Shown: positions 12,220-24,529 of the stretch, piece after piece
Position numbering within the stretch: position 1 is the stretch's first letter
Layout: every line of letters starts with the position of its first letter
From: Channa striata
Taxonomy: Eukaryota; Chordata; Actinopteri; Anabantiformes; Channidae
Assembly: GCA_033026295.1 (NCBI GenBank)
Contig: CM065179.1
Location: forward strand, 24,731,275 to 24,795,274
DNA length: 64,000 nt
Direction: 5' to 3'
The notes under the pieces: model-generated
What the model saw: the letters and a program-made list of their open reading frames with translations, nothing else
The model's database searches: none
Told to the model about the DNA's origin: nothing
Made by a program: the position numbers and the translations under genes

Positions 12220-14596
12220 TGACAGCTGAAACATCCAGTGCAGCGTTAACAAAAAATAAGAATTTAGTAAATGCTAAAACTAATGTATGCTTTACGATAT
12301 TTGACGACAATGATAAACAGTGTCAGGGTTTTGCAAATACTGTAACTTCAGCATCTAAACTCAGGGTCATTCATTGTGCACTGTAAATATGTACTAATAA
12401 ATACTTTAAAATATGACTCGATCTGAGGCAAAAGCAATTTTCTAAAGCAGGTACATTTTTCACAGGTGTAAAAATATTTTTGGGGGGCAATTTGCATTAT
12501 TTCAGGCCTAACAAAATCAGTAATCTAATGTAGACTTACAACTTAGAGTGTTTTATTTCCACTAAGAACTAGTGATTTTGGACATAAGGACAATGTCCTA
12601 AGGGATACAAAGTTGATGCTGTTACTCAACAGCAGCTCTATTTTGCTGTGTGCTGAGGGGCCTGAATAATGTTTGTTCCACATGAACTACAGAGGAGGAA
12701 TTGATAGGTCTGATTTCCAAGAGCTTCGGGATCAACTAATTCATCAATCAAATGCTGATTGTGCTGCCATGCACATAATCCTTAAGAGCAAAACTGAACT
12801 TTTAAAAAAAGTGAATGTTTTGTGGAAGAAAGTAGAAGGCTGAAGAAATCAGCTCCCAAGAAGACTGTTATCAACTTCCAGCGAGAATAAATAAAAACGT
12901 AACGTAATTAATTGCTTTTCTGTGAAAACAATTAAAATTAAAATCAGGATCAGGGTCTCCTGTCCCTATTATTCTGCCTCTACCACATACTCTAAAGGGG
13001 TTTATTTGCCTTATTCAGACATCAGATGATTTTTACATGTGTTGTCATCCATTGTCCATCCACACCATGTCTATTAAGTTCCTGGTAACTATATCGATAC
13101 ATTAGGGACGTGTAATCGACAAGGCATTGCTCAACCACCTGTCATATCACTCTAACACTTACATTACAAATATTCATTATTTGTTCAAATCCGCACTCCC
13201 TTTCAGATTTCCCTTATTCAGAGAGGGCACTCATGCTTCTAAAATGATGAAAATATTTGATTTTATAATCCCATCACATTTTCTTAAGCATTAAATTTAA
13301 AGCAAAGGCTGCACTTAAACCCACCTGCTGATACAATCTGTATGTTTTTAGGGACTGGTTGAATCAGCAATATGTTGTTGGTTTATTTCCTTGTGAGATT
13401 ATTAACATTATGGCCTATGCCTCTAGTAGAGCTTAATGAGTCCTGGTCTTTATCTCTTCTATTAATGTCACTGTCTGGCAGTCTGTCTGTTATAATTATT
13501 ACCACCGCACAGAGACAGACTGACTCATTCCCAAATGAATACCAGTCAAAATCCACCTGTGTAAAAACTCATTCAGTTGAAAACTCTTTGCTCTAACAAG
13601 CAGCAACTTCAATTGCATGTCATCACCATCCTGACAGTAATTATAGCTGTTTTCCAGAGAGGTTTTAAATGCTAGGGTGTGGTTTAGATAACATCTGCTG
13701 TTGCAAACACACACATTTATGCCATATTACTGCAGTTGTTAGGGAAAGTAAAAAAGCAGATTTGGCTTTTTGGAAAAAACAGATGAGACAATTACAATTA
13801 ACACAGTTTTGTTCACTTCTATATTGGGTAATTAGCTTGAGAAAATCTGTGGGACTGTTTGTAATGTATACCTTTCCAGTACATTATTCGGTTTTGTGAT
13901 GAAAAAGTGACCAATCTTCAAGGCAATATATTTTGTCAAAGGTATTTGTGTCATAAAGAAAGAAGTTTCCAGTTTTACAGATTCTTCCCAGGAGTACCTT
14001 TTTTTTCCTTAAAAAGAAAGAAAATGGTCAAAATTGCAGTTGTCCTGTTGTTCACACTCAGCAAGTGAAGGATGTCCAACACCATTTTCAGTCAACTGGT
14101 AGAGTACGCCTTTGCTGTGTAGTCCCTTAGTTCAACAACTACAAGTCATCTAAGAATAGCCCGGTCCACTTACTGGTTAAATCACGCTGCCACCACAACT
14201 AAACCACTACAAAAAGACAAAAAGGCCACGTCCAGTTGTTTTTGTCCAACCCAAGTAAGCAGATACATTGTTTGTCCCTACCCATTCATACAACCCACCA
14301 GGAGCATTTATTAAAACAGTGCACCCATGGCGGATGACAAGTGTTGAAATTGAAACCCTTTGGTGGCGACTGCTGTCTCTTCCAATGGCACCAAAACGGC
14401 AGCTGGTGTATCACTATTTTTGTCTTAAAAAGTCAAAATCACAGCTGTGCAAACCCTCCTGTTTGGTCAAACTCTCCTCTCCTGTGGAAAAGTACTTTGT
14501 AGGGTAAGTGCGAAAACTCCCTGATATTAAAAACAAACAAAAAAAAGACTTAAATGCAGAATATTTTGGGCCACATTGAAAGCATTCTGTCTCATT

Positions 14597-14614
14597 TCTC
14601 TCTCTCTCTCTCTC
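14597..14614. repeat. (CT)n microsatellite
   Basis: About nine CT units in an otherwise ordinary intronic stretch. A purine-rich stretch without a simple unit follows at about 15010-15210. Confidence 0.9.
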
Positions 14615-17453
14615 TTTTGGTTTCTAACTCTGGTTAAGAATCAGCTCAAGGTCCAATGGGGCTATACTGAAAATGACAAGTCCACCACCTGCCCAGGAGC
14701 CAGCACACAAAACGCTGTCATACAGGACAGAACTTAAAATTCTCTTGATGCGCACACACACACTCAAAAACATGGATTCACCTTTTGTACACACACACAG
14801 ACACACACGCACACAAACTACAAAAGAAGAAACACCAGTGTGGAGACATTAAGCTGTGAGTGGAGGTGACAGAGCCCCTCAGGGGAGACCCAGGCACAAG
14901 AAGGGCCATGCCTATTCCTGCCTTGTATTTTCTCTACTTTGCTTGTGTATTTTTGCGCATGCATGTGTGCAAGGCCTCCCGCAGGATTCTTTTCCAGTGA
15001 CTACAAAACTGGGACAAAGCCAGAGGAAAAAGGGAGAAAATGACACAAGCAAGCGAAAAGGGACGAGAGAGAAAGTTAGATGCGGGGGCTGTGAACAGGT
15101 CAGGACGGACGGGGAGACAAACACAATGGAAAAGGCCAACTTGCACTGCGGGAGATCGAAACGGATGAAGATAAAGAGAAACAGTGAGAAAAGGGAAATA
15201 CTTAAAACAGATTTGTAAAGAGGAAAAACTGGAAAATCCAATGGTGATTCTTTTCTAAACCCCTCCAGATTGAATACATCACACAGAAATTTCAAAATAA
15301 TCCAATATGTTGAAATGTTCCCGTAACCATTTGAGATCTTGTACATGCATTGGGAAATAGCCTAGTTTGCAGTTTAAATGCCCTAGTTTGGGTTTAAAAA
15401 GCTCAGTGCTTAATTCAACATATTGTCAATACAGAAGGAGGTTCAACCCACCACAGAGACACCTTACAGAGAGTTTACTTTTCCAGCTGTTTACAAGGTC
15501 AGACAGTGACGAAAAGTGAGCGATTGATTTCGTGAAGCATGCAGCCAGTTTGCCCTTAGACCCAGCTCTCAGAGGTGCCGGCTACTGTAGCTCTGTTCAC
15601 GCGATCTAAATCACTGCAGAAGAAACTATATTAGGAGATTAGACAGACTATCTTTGCTTGATATAGGATGATAGAATAAATTTGCAATTTTAATTTGCAG
15701 AGTTTAAATTCGTGAAAAAAGTGCCATTTTAGCTAGTGGATAAAAACATATAACTTTTTTTTAATATATATATATTTCTATGTATTTAAAGCCAGCAGTT
15801 TTCACATGAAAACCAGATGCACACAGATGTCACTGTGTGATTTTGAAATTGCAACTACTAATTAGTAATTAGTAACTAACAATCCCAATTGAATTCTGCA
15901 TGAACTATACAAAGCATTCTTAAAATCATTGCAACATGTGTTACATTTTTTTAAGTAAAGGTGTTGTAAACTCATGCATTTTAGGCCACAACAGTCACAG
16001 AACAGTTGAAACAACATGTATACATGGATTCATTTGACATATGTGCGCTACAAAACATGGTGGTGACCGTTTATAAAAGCAACAGCAGGATCTACACTGT
16101 TATACTTAACCAATCAACTTAAAAAAGGTAAAACTTAAACACTTAACAAAATCAATGTCAAGGATGTCTAAACAAAGTTATGTACATTCTTGCATATCTT
16201 TGTAAAGACACTCCAAACTTTGATGGAAAACGCTCAACATCCCACTTGAAAACTGCAACTTAACTTGTAGGCTATTCTACTTTTCTTCTTTTATTATTTA
16301 TATTATCATTTTCTATATTTCTCAATATTTAACCTATTGTAAATTCACGGCCACATGTATCCATAGTATAATTCATCAGCAAAAACGTGTGTTTTTGTGT
16401 CTCAATTAAAAATAATAATAATTACACTGACTGTTCAGCTCTTCAACATCTAGGTGAAAACATATTGCATTTCGATTTTATGAGAACCTGTTTATTGATG
16501 CACAGTTAACCATTATCACATTTTCAGGCATGTTCTCAGGAAGCAGTCCTTTTAGGTGGGATTACAAAAGTGGAATTTGTCACTAGGTGTTAAAATCTGA
16601 CATACTGTGAATTGCACTGAAGTGGCACTAAAATGACAAAATTTTAAAACGCCTGCTTAAACAAAGAAGAACCTCACTTTAAACCTGCTGGCCAAAAAAC
16701 AAATAAACAAAAATAAAGAAAATAGAAATTGGAGAATAGCAACAACTCTGAAGCACTTTACACTGCTGTGTTCTGACAACACTCAATATATTTGCTGCCA
16801 ATATTCAAGTGTTATTTGTTGTGCCCTAAACTTTACTTCACCTTCTCACATGTATCGTGCCTCAGCATCATTTACTGTTTCCTGTTACCCATAATTCTTT
16901 TTGACAACCTGCAGAACTGAACATGCCTGTAGTAACTATTAGATCAAGATGGAGAAAGATAACAAAAGAAAGATAACAAAAGCGCAACTTGTGAGAAAGG
17001 GACAAAAATGATCCAAAAAAGCCTTTAATATGCTGTCCTGCATTCTAGAAATCACATTTATACTTAATTTGCTTTTGCAGTTTGTTTTGTAATAAATGTA
17101 GGTAGTTATAATTTCACACTTCTGGTCGGACAGCACAGAAATTAAGAAGTGCTTTGGCTAATGTTTTTTTAAACTATTAATGAATCTGCATCGTTCATTT
17201 ACGAGTTTTTATTATACTTGTACAGTCTATAAAATCATATTAGCCCTGAATTTCTGATGATATCATCAGATACCTCAACAATATACTGTTTCAAATGATA
17301 CAAACAGAGAAAACTCCCTCTGCCTCACTCAGGGGGATTTTTAGACAGGGTTTAGGAATTTTAGTTTAGTTTTTGAAATAAAAAAGAAAAATGAAGAGCA
17401 TAGTGGGTTAATTTCTAACTGAACACTTAATCAACTAGAGTATAAAATGTGGT

Positions 17454-17458
<5 letters not shown>

Positions 17459-17488
<30 letters not shown>
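17459..17488. repeat. (GT)n microsatellite
   Basis: About 15 GT units followed by CTCTCTC. Confidence 0.95.
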
Positions 17489-17489
<1 letters not shown>

Positions 17490-20339
17490 TCTCTCCGTGT
17501 TTTGCAATGAAGCCAATTACAAAACCCCGAAATATATGAATTAATCTTCAACATTATTGATTGTCTTAGAGCAAGAATATGGACACAGACTGTCTCAGTA
17601 TTACTATGTGGAAAAAGTAGCTTTTTAACAGCAGTTCTCCACATTAAGATATGTTTTGGGGGCATAATTGTAGTAAATTATTATCTGTAGTACATACAGT
17701 ATATATTATATTTGTACTATACATTTATTAGGCTTTTTACATTTAAGCAATGTAAGTTGCTCTGAGAATGTGATACCCAAGTGTCCTGTGAACTGAGGTT
17801 TAATAGTTGCTCAAATGTAGTTTAATGAGTTTTGAAAAAAATCTATCAAGGTAATAGCATTGGGGAAAACAAGTTCAGTAAATATATTAATTAGCAGAAC
17901 TCTTTAATCTCATGGACAATTATGTCTAATACATTTTATTCCTTCTATCACTTAAACAATGGGAGCCTCCTATGACTTGCATTTTTAATGTTTAACTGAA
18001 GTAACAGCTGTTTGATTATGTAAGATTTCAGGTTACAAAAACAAGGTCTGCAGATGTTTTGAAAAACTCCAAACTTTAGGTTCAATCACACTGAAATAAA
18101 AAAAAAAAAACATAACTGCTTATAATAACTCAAAGGTGACTTTGATTCTAATAAATTCTTCAAACTAGGCAGCTACAAAATGCTAAGGTCACTACGTATG
18201 ACACTGAATGTTCAAAGTTACTGTAATATGAAAATCAACACAAAGTTGTTTCCTCAGTACAGTACAAACTGAAATGTAGTGGCTCCAGTACTGTCCGTAC
18301 ATGAAACATACATTAAAAGCCACATTTTATTAGTCTTTCCAATGTTTCTGTATCATTCAGATTTTACAGTTTTTAAAACCTTTTGTTGAGTTAGCTGTCA
18401 TCGGTGACAAATGGGCCTTATTCACTTTAATTTTAAACATACATGCTGCAGGCACAGGGATGACCAACCACAGCGCTGCTACCTCTGATCTCATTACAGA
18501 GACCACCATACCAGCATGTGATAACTTAATGACCATAGTCTATCCCAGACATATCTAAAACTCTACTTTTAACCACAGAAGACTTCTTTGAACCAGTATG
18601 ACACAGGACAGCACAATAGTCCTTATGAGGACAAAGAGATGAGTCCCATAGCAATTACACTCCACTTCACTCATTTGTAACGCTGCTCTATTGTTTGCTC
18701 TCACTTTGTTTGTCCTCCTCGCTCTGATATCACTCCGTATCTGCCTTTGTTCACTGCTTCTCATCACTGCACATCTCTGGCTCTGCTGTTGCCCTTTTTA
18801 CTTTGTTCATGATGCACTCCGCCATGGTCTGCAGAGGGACATTAACAAAAGCTCCTGTGTTGAATGAATGTTAAAAAAATTCCTCTTTATTAAGACAAAA
18901 ACAAGTTCTCAACAATTTTAACAACTGATCTATGGAAATAAAATATTTTTTCCAAATCTCAAACCAAGTAAATAAAACCTATTAGGTTTGCAGCTCAAGG
19001 ATAACAGCTTTCCTTATGGACTAAGCCTTTTCATCTGCTGTACACATTATTTTTTTATTACAGAAGAGCTTACTGTGTAAGACTCAATAACGCAAGGAGT
19101 CATAGCCTTTATGTAAGAGAAAACCAAATCTGATTCGTCCATTCTGGGCAACCGTAGTGACATGGTGGTGCAACATGGCAGTCTGCATGAAAGGAGATCC
19201 CCTCTCTATTTAGATCAAGAAGCTCATTTTAAATTTAGAAAAATGCAATAACTATTATTTTCAGGTGATTACACACTTAAGAAAATGTGAATATGAATGC
19301 TATATTATGTTTATTATGCTACTATAAAGAAAGCAGTGGTTTCTTTTATTTGCAGTGCATCCCAAATTGTGTTGCTGTATTGGCTTTGGACAGTGTTTGT
19401 GTAATTCATTTTCCCTTTTTTCTCAGATTCAAACTGGCTGCATTTCTTCCATAGAAAATTCCTTAGTGTCCATGGCTATTTATCTTTTTTAAACAACCGA
19501 CAGTTTGCACAGGTAAAACTCAAGGCTAAAAACAAGAATAGTCATTTAGAATCAATTAATATTTAAATCATCTCACTGCATGCACTATAGCGAGAAACCC
19601 CTGCAAACCCTGTTCCAATACTTTTGGATGTCTGTATTTTTTCTAAGCCAGCTGCACCACCCTGAGTGCACTCCTCTAGCCATGAAATTACCCACTCATC
19701 ATGATCTGTCCACTCACACCATGACCACAATGTATGCTATAGTGTGACAGCAATGACTGTTCCACAGAGATTATCCATAAAATAGATCTTGCCTCTAAAA
19801 CCTTCTGAATATTGTACAATTGACTATAGATGTAATGTTGTACTGTACCATTATTGCTAGATCCTAGATTGCTGCCATGGAACTAATATCCTCCCACAAA
19901 TAAACACCTCTAGTAACTAATTGCATGTAAAAAAAATGTTAATGCTAATAAAATAACTTAACTCACGTAGAGAAGTTTAACTAAGTATACGCTTCACGAT
20001 TCTTTCAAGAGAGATCTTGATGAAGAATGAAAAATGCCATTTGAAAAGTGCAGACTAAAATGAGAAGTCAGCATCAGTTTTATATAATGCCCACTTCAAA
20101 CCATCCAAAAATTATCCAATTTGAATGCCAGACAAAACGCAGACAAAAATCAGATATTGCCAACAACAGTGTGTATAGTACTTAAAGAAGATAAGTATGC
20201 AAAAAAATTACATATTAAGTTCAATTACAAATCAGCATCAGCATTATGAATATACACTATTGTGAAGTATCAATTATTATTCAACTATGCTTCTGCAATA
20301 AGATAAATAATAGTTATTAAAATAAAATAATGAGCTGAT

Positions 20340-20900
20340 TTCACCTAGATCAGTCCTGAGTCAAAGTAATTACCATGTGCTTGGCAGCAGGCCAACTACT
20401 CAGTGATTATGTAAAGGTTGATCATCCAGATCTTGACAATAATATGTGGATTCCTGTCATGTTCGTGACTTTTGTATAACATGAGCTGCTAAAGATATAC
20501 CTTTCTATAATTATTTAATCATATAATGTATCGATTGTGATATTCAAACCTTTTGATGCACTAACTTTGTATTGCATGCAAATTAAGTAAAAAATCCTAA
20601 TGAGTTGTCAATCATCTCTCTTCTATAAGCTGTACGTATATGTGTAAGTAAAAGCATGATTTCTGCTTATGACATTGAATACGTAGAACTAGACCTGCTA
20701 CAGTATATGTATCGGCCTAAATGCATTAATCTGAAGCTTGTTTAATGCAAGAATGTATATGTACACTTTAATTACGTATTGCTTACTGCATCCAGCTACA
20801 AAGACTTATTCTAATGAAGTATAGTGTGAAAGCAATTTGTTTAAAATTAACAGTGGTTCCTTTTACAAGAGTAGATTCCTTGCTCGATGTGGCTGTACAT
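20340..20900. promoter_or_regulatory. candidate conserved non-coding / enhancer-like block (intronic)
   Basis: About 560 bases without simple repeats or recognisable transposon sequence, rich in motifs used by homeodomain and POU factors. ATGCAAATTA at 20576-20585 is a perfect POU octamer running into a homeodomain TTA core. TTTAATTACGTATTGC lies near 20768, and TGATTATG and ATTTAATCAT occur earlier. This texture is typical of developmental enhancers in introns of synaptic genes. The call is inference from motif density only. Confidence 0.25.
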
Positions 20901-22499
20901 TAGTAAAGCAAAGCCAAATAAAGCAACTTTTTTTAGCTTTTTTTAGCAACATAAATTGTTTTCTAGAGCTAATCTCCCTTTTGCATGAAACTAAATTCAC
21001 GAGATATTGTCTGGTTCTTCATTTTAAAAAACGCTTTCCCATGCTGTGTGACTAATATCTAAGTTTCTATAATCTGCCAGTTTAAATGCATTCCTTCCTT
21101 GAGTATCTGTGTGCAACATATCTGAGTAGAGGACAGGAGAGGAGAGGGGGAAAGATGAGCAGGGGGGCTATATTGGACATGTACCTGTGCCGTAGGAATG
21201 TACACTAAGTGATAATGCAGGCTGCTGCCAAGACAATGACATTAACACTCAGGCCTTATCGAGGAAACTGTCAGCACCTCTATCTGTCTTGCTCTCTTTC
21301 TCTGTCACAAACACACAAACATATACTGTAAATACACACACACTCACACAATATATATAAATGTGTCCACATCCAAGAAGAGAGAGGCTGAGAGACAGGG
21401 AGAGAAAGACAGAGAGGAGGTAGACATTATCTTGATGAAACAGTGCTTAATACAGTAGTCGGAGCCAAGCTGAACACCACTCTGCTTTCTTTTAATGGAG
21501 ATTACACAGTCAAGGGCCAGCTTGGGCTCATTTTGTTTAACAGTGCATACGACTGCTACACCAAGTGTCTGGATGTGTGTTTGTGACACTCGGCCCGACC
21601 TTATAAATCTCCTCACACATCAACCTTCATTACCGCAACACCTTCTCACCCCTACTCTGGCAGCCGATCAAACCATCCAAATCTCACTGACCAGTGAGAG
21701 CACACATCAATGAACCAGGCAGTGTGGTGCAACACTACACCCGCCATCACAAAGTCTACAAATTACACAGTTTATTGAGGGTTTTAATAGCAAGTGTGTT
21801 GTTAGTATCTGCAGAATATTTGTTAGTCCTGTACCAATTTGGACAAAATGTGAAAAGTTTAGTTTTTTTTTTTTTGCTCTGGTTGCTACATGTGTGGTCA
21901 GCGCAAGACTTCTGTTAAGCTTTTGACAGCTCAGTTTTCCTGTCTTTAAATGTCTGTTTCTAAAAACTGCAGATTCCTGACTCGAGACCTGAATAATTTG
22001 TAGACCTTGATCTTGCTACTGTTCTCCACTGTAGCCCACAGTTCTTCTTTTCTTCCTGTTTTTACACTGTTTCTTCTTATTGTGGCATTGTACGGGTTGC
22101 ATTCAGTCATACATACCTCCTTGTCTACATATTTTCTTGCCCGGTTTCCTGGCACATTCCTTGGATATTCTTTTGACTGCAAAATGAATAGAAGACTAAA
22201 GAATAACATGGAGCCCCTGGACGCTCAACGCACACAGGAGCTGACATGCATGCACGCACATACACAGACACACGCAAGGCTGATTGAGTGAAAGAGGGAA
22301 AGGGCAGAAAAAAATAAGACGAAGGGAAAATATGAATCACACCAGCTCAATCAGCGCAGTATTCAGTCTATCAGTCGGCCAGCCAGTCATCCAGCCAGTC
22401 AGCCAAATCAATCAGTGATGATCATGACAACGACTGTCTTGTTTAATGAACTGTGGCCATTGTGGTGGAGCATAATAGCCTGTGATGAGCTCCAGACGT

Positions 22500-22680
22500 A
22501 AGGGAGGGTAGGGAAGGAGTCTGCAAAAGAGGACAAATAAGGCGATGAGGGGAAAAAAGAGGAGTGGAGCTTTAGAGAAGAAGGAAGTGGAGGTGGAGAA
22601 AAGGTTAAAAAGGATGGAAAATGGAAAGGTGAAGAATTAGGGAGATATGGAGTGGAAAAAAAATAGAGGATAAATTGGCC
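22500..22680. repeat. purine-rich (pyrimidine-rich on minus) tract downstream of the nlgn1 donor
   Basis: About 180 bases of almost continuous G/A on the plus strand (GGGAGGGTAGGGAAGGAG, GAAGGAAGTGGAGGTGGAG and similar). In the transcribed direction it is a C/U-rich tract starting about 260 nt into the intron after the exon. Such tracts can bind PTB-like splicing factors, which is speculation here. Just before it, 22350-22400 has degenerate CAGTC/CCAG tandem text. Confidence 0.6.
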
Positions 22681-22933
22681 TTAATGGATGCGACACACAC
22701 GCACTTTTTTACAAAACCACTCTCGTACGCTTGTTTATATTACCAGTGTCATGCACATTAAACATGCACAAAGTCATGCTTTTCCTCTACTGACAAAGAC
22801 GGACAGACGACACAAATGTACTCTCACATTGGTGAAATACACCCCAACACACTCTTATATCGATTCTCAGTTTCCCCCTTTCCGGGCCCCTCCCACTGCA
22901 CCCACATCAATCCTACTCCGGGCCCGCAGGCTA

Positions 22934-22940
22934 ACTCACC
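22934..22940 (-). other. nlgn1: nlgn1 5' splice site
   Basis: On the minus strand the exon ends GAGGATG (last base 22940) and the intron begins GTGAGT (22939-22934), a near-perfect donor. The open frame continues past it for about 38 codons, but without neuroligin similarity, as expected of intron read-through. Confidence 0.9.
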
Positions 22941-23477
22941 ATCCTCAGTGGGGACGTAGATGTTAAGATAGAGGCAGTCTTCGCTCTGGTCTTGGACGTA
23001 TGTGGACACAACATCAATGCTGTTGGTGAACCACACTGGCAGCATCACATCTGGCAGGCGGCCCTCCACAATGCTCTGAGGGCACACCGGGGCAAAGTGC
23101 GTGGCATTGCGGATCTCCGGCCATGATGCCGGCGGCTCAGGTGGCTGAAAGCGGCGCTCCCCGGTGGGTGGCGCCGCATATGGCACACCCAGGAACTGCA
23201 CAACAGGACCAAGGATTTCATTATTGAGCTCCTTCTTAACTCCACGCAGCTTCCCATAGGTTATGGTGACCACCGGGTCGTTCTCGTCCAGTTTCTGAGC
23301 CAACACGGTGGCTGGAGACACCTGCAGCATCAACAGTCCCAGCCACATTAGAGAGGACACCATGCAGCAGGTGTTTAAGGAACCTTCAAACCCTGCATAT
23401 CCCATCATCCTGCCCCTGCTCTTGTCAGTCTGAAGTAGCCCACACACAGTCCTCGAATGGTGCCTCCCCTGGAACAT
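22940..23477 (-). CDS. nlgn1: neuroligin-1, first coding exon (partial gene)
   Basis: Neuroligins are postsynaptic single-pass membrane proteins that bind presynaptic neurexins and help build synapses. This exon encodes 179 codons plus one base. A hydrophobic signal peptide (core around LMWLGLLMLQ, residues 43-52) is followed by a likely cleavage VLA|Q at residues 60/61. The mature start QKLDENDP resembles mammalian neuroligin-1 (QKLDDVDP) and not neuroligin-2, -3 or -4. Next come ELNNEILGPVVQFLGVPYAA, PPTGERRFQPPEP, an N-glycosylation site (NAT in RNATHF), MLPVWFT, and EDCLYLNIYVP, the family's second carboxylesterase signature. The exon ends after PTED plus a G, with donor GTGAGT; phase 1 fits the vertebrate gene, where the optional splice-site-A insert follows. 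The most upstream ATG (23475-23477) is used here. The tandem ATGs at 23403-23408 (residues 24/25) have a better Kozak context and are a serious alternative; residue 39 is a weaker one. The remaining exons lie outside the window. Confidence 0.93.
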
Positions 23478-23904
23478 AGCTGCTATTCCTTGTTTTCAAC
23501 TTGCTTGTTGTATCCTTTTTTGTTATTTCCAAGTAAGAATCCCTTCTTTTTAGTTGCTCACTTATGGCTTTCGGGGGCAAACACAAACACACAATCACTC
23601 TAACTTCACATTCACGCTCAGGCATAGGCAAGTGGGTAGATCCCAAAGGAATGAGGGTCAACGTTGCTAATGGATCCTTTTAAAAATCCAGCCAACGAAA
23701 ATCATCCGGTGGGAAATTAGCAGCCATCAGTTTCCTCCAGCTTGGTGAAGATAAATCTGAGAAATATTCCCCACAATAAGGAAGATATACATCAGAAAAT
23801 TCCTGCCACCAAGCACAGCAACGAAGACGACAACAGCAAAGGGGCCATCTTTAAGCGCCACTTTTCAGCAGGTAGACAGGCCAGTCAGTGATGAGGGTTT
23901 CCAT
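23425..23904 (-). other. cluster of six upstream ORFs in the nlgn1 leader
   Basis: On the minus strand: uORF A 23904-23851 (17 codons, TAA); B 23848-23792 (18 codons, MAPLLLSSSLLCLVAGIF, good Kozak context, signal-peptide-like); C 23792-23727 (21 codons); D 23727-23680 (15 codons); E 23705-23667 (12 codons); F 23625-23425 (66 codons). B to C and C to D are joined by TGATG, so each stop codon overlaps the next start by one base. A stops two bases before the ATG of B. F is in a different frame from neuroligin, runs over the upstream neuroligin ATG (23477) and stops 16 bases before the tandem ATGs at 23408/23405. Whether any is translated depends on the leader really being in the mRNA. Confidence 0.6.
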
Positions 23905-23984
23905 GATTTCGAGGTGAGCCGACCTGCACAGAAGTGCAATGGTTTTAGTTATAGTTGTTCTGAAAGTAGTTCAAAACCTGTCAC
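23478..23984 (-). other. nlgn1: nlgn1 5' leader (UTR part of the first coding exon)
   Basis: Upstream of the ATG the minus strand runs without a clear acceptor until about 23985-24000. There a T-rich tract (TATATATTTTTTTGCAG) ends in AG at 23986-23985, so the exon probably begins at 23984 with GTGACAGG. A second possible acceptor, CACTTCTGTGCAG, lies about 65 nt further in. Vertebrate neuroligin-1 is known to have a separate, non-coding first exon, which fits. The leader is about 507 nt long and dense in upstream ATGs (see the uORF entry). Exact exon boundaries need transcript data. Confidence 0.6.
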
Positions 23985-24000
23985 CTGCAAAAAAATATAT
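23985..24000 (-). other. nlgn1: candidate nlgn1 3' splice site
   Basis: Minus-strand polypyrimidine tract followed by TTGCAG, with AG at 23986-23985. It is the best acceptor I can find within about 550 bases upstream of the start codon. It is only a candidate; the tract is short and A-interrupted. Confidence 0.5.
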
Positions 24001-24332
24001 AAAAACAATTAGCATTTATGTGTGTAGTCCTTAAATAATAAAATAAATTATAATAAAACCTGCAACAACAAATGTCACCTTTAAATACAAAACTAAACAT
24101 TGAATCAATCATATGATTTAATCACATCGACATGACTGTGGAGGGTTAATGCTTTGCATGATTCTTGCCAGAAAAGTTAGGACGACACACACCTGTCGTA
24201 AAACCCAGTTACTGCACAGGAACCCTTGGCTACTAGTTGTCTGGAATTTTTGTGTTAAATAGTGCAAATGCAGCTCATTCTTTGACATGATGTAGACCTT
24301 TTTTGTGAGAGATCATAAACTCTAAGCAAAGC

Positions 24333-24349
24333 AAAAAAAAAAAAAAAAA
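24333..24349. repeat. poly(A) run
   Basis: Seventeen consecutive A. No element body ending in it is recognisable, so it is probably slippage rather than a retroposon tail. Confidence 0.9.
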
Positions 24350-24501
24350 GATATTTACTCTGAGTTACCCGGAAGACTAATAGAAGGAAAACGACTATAA
24401 TTCTAAACACGATATTTTTTTCTTTGTCGAGCCGGTACCAAATGATCCACGGTCTCAAGATTAAGAATTAAATCCCTTGGATGTAGCTGAACAATGCAAC
24501 A

Positions 24502-24515
24502 GTGCCCTCTGCTGA
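24502..24515 (-). promoter_or_regulatory. CTCF-like motif
   Basis: Minus-strand TCAGCAGAGGGCAC closely fits the core CTCF consensus (CCASNAGRKGGCRS). It sits at the edge of the CpG-rich patch at 24530-24830, a usual place for insulator or promoter-proximal CTCF sites. Motif match only. Confidence 0.4.
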
Positions 24516-24529
24516 CAGAACGGTGGACT

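Larger units (their letters stand above)
1..22939 (-). other. nlgn1: nlgn1 intron after the first coding exon (partial)
   Basis: Everything from the GTGAGT donor at 22934-22939 down to the window start reads as intron on the minus strand. The acceptor is outside the window. Apart from the repeats listed separately, I see no convincing exon. The open frames here are short, low-complexity or AT-driven, lack domain signatures, and are not flanked by matched splice sites. Stretches such as 1546-4990, 5047-6800, 6880-9960, 10700-12120, 12220-14590, 14620-17450, 17490-20330 and 20910-22490 hold unique AT-rich DNA with nothing I can name. Very long introns at this position are normal for vertebrate neuroligin-1. 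Confidence 0.75.

Noticed and set aside
14856..15346. Open frames of 120 and 144 codons on opposite strands
   Set aside because: They lie in a purine-biased stretch (pyrimidine-biased on the minus strand), translate to low-complexity Lys/Arg/Glu or Phe/Ser/Leu strings, lack any motif, and have no supporting splice sites.
22824..22939. Continuation of the neuroligin frame past 22940
   Set aside because: Neuroligin similarity ends exactly at a GTGAGT donor; the rest is intron read-through.
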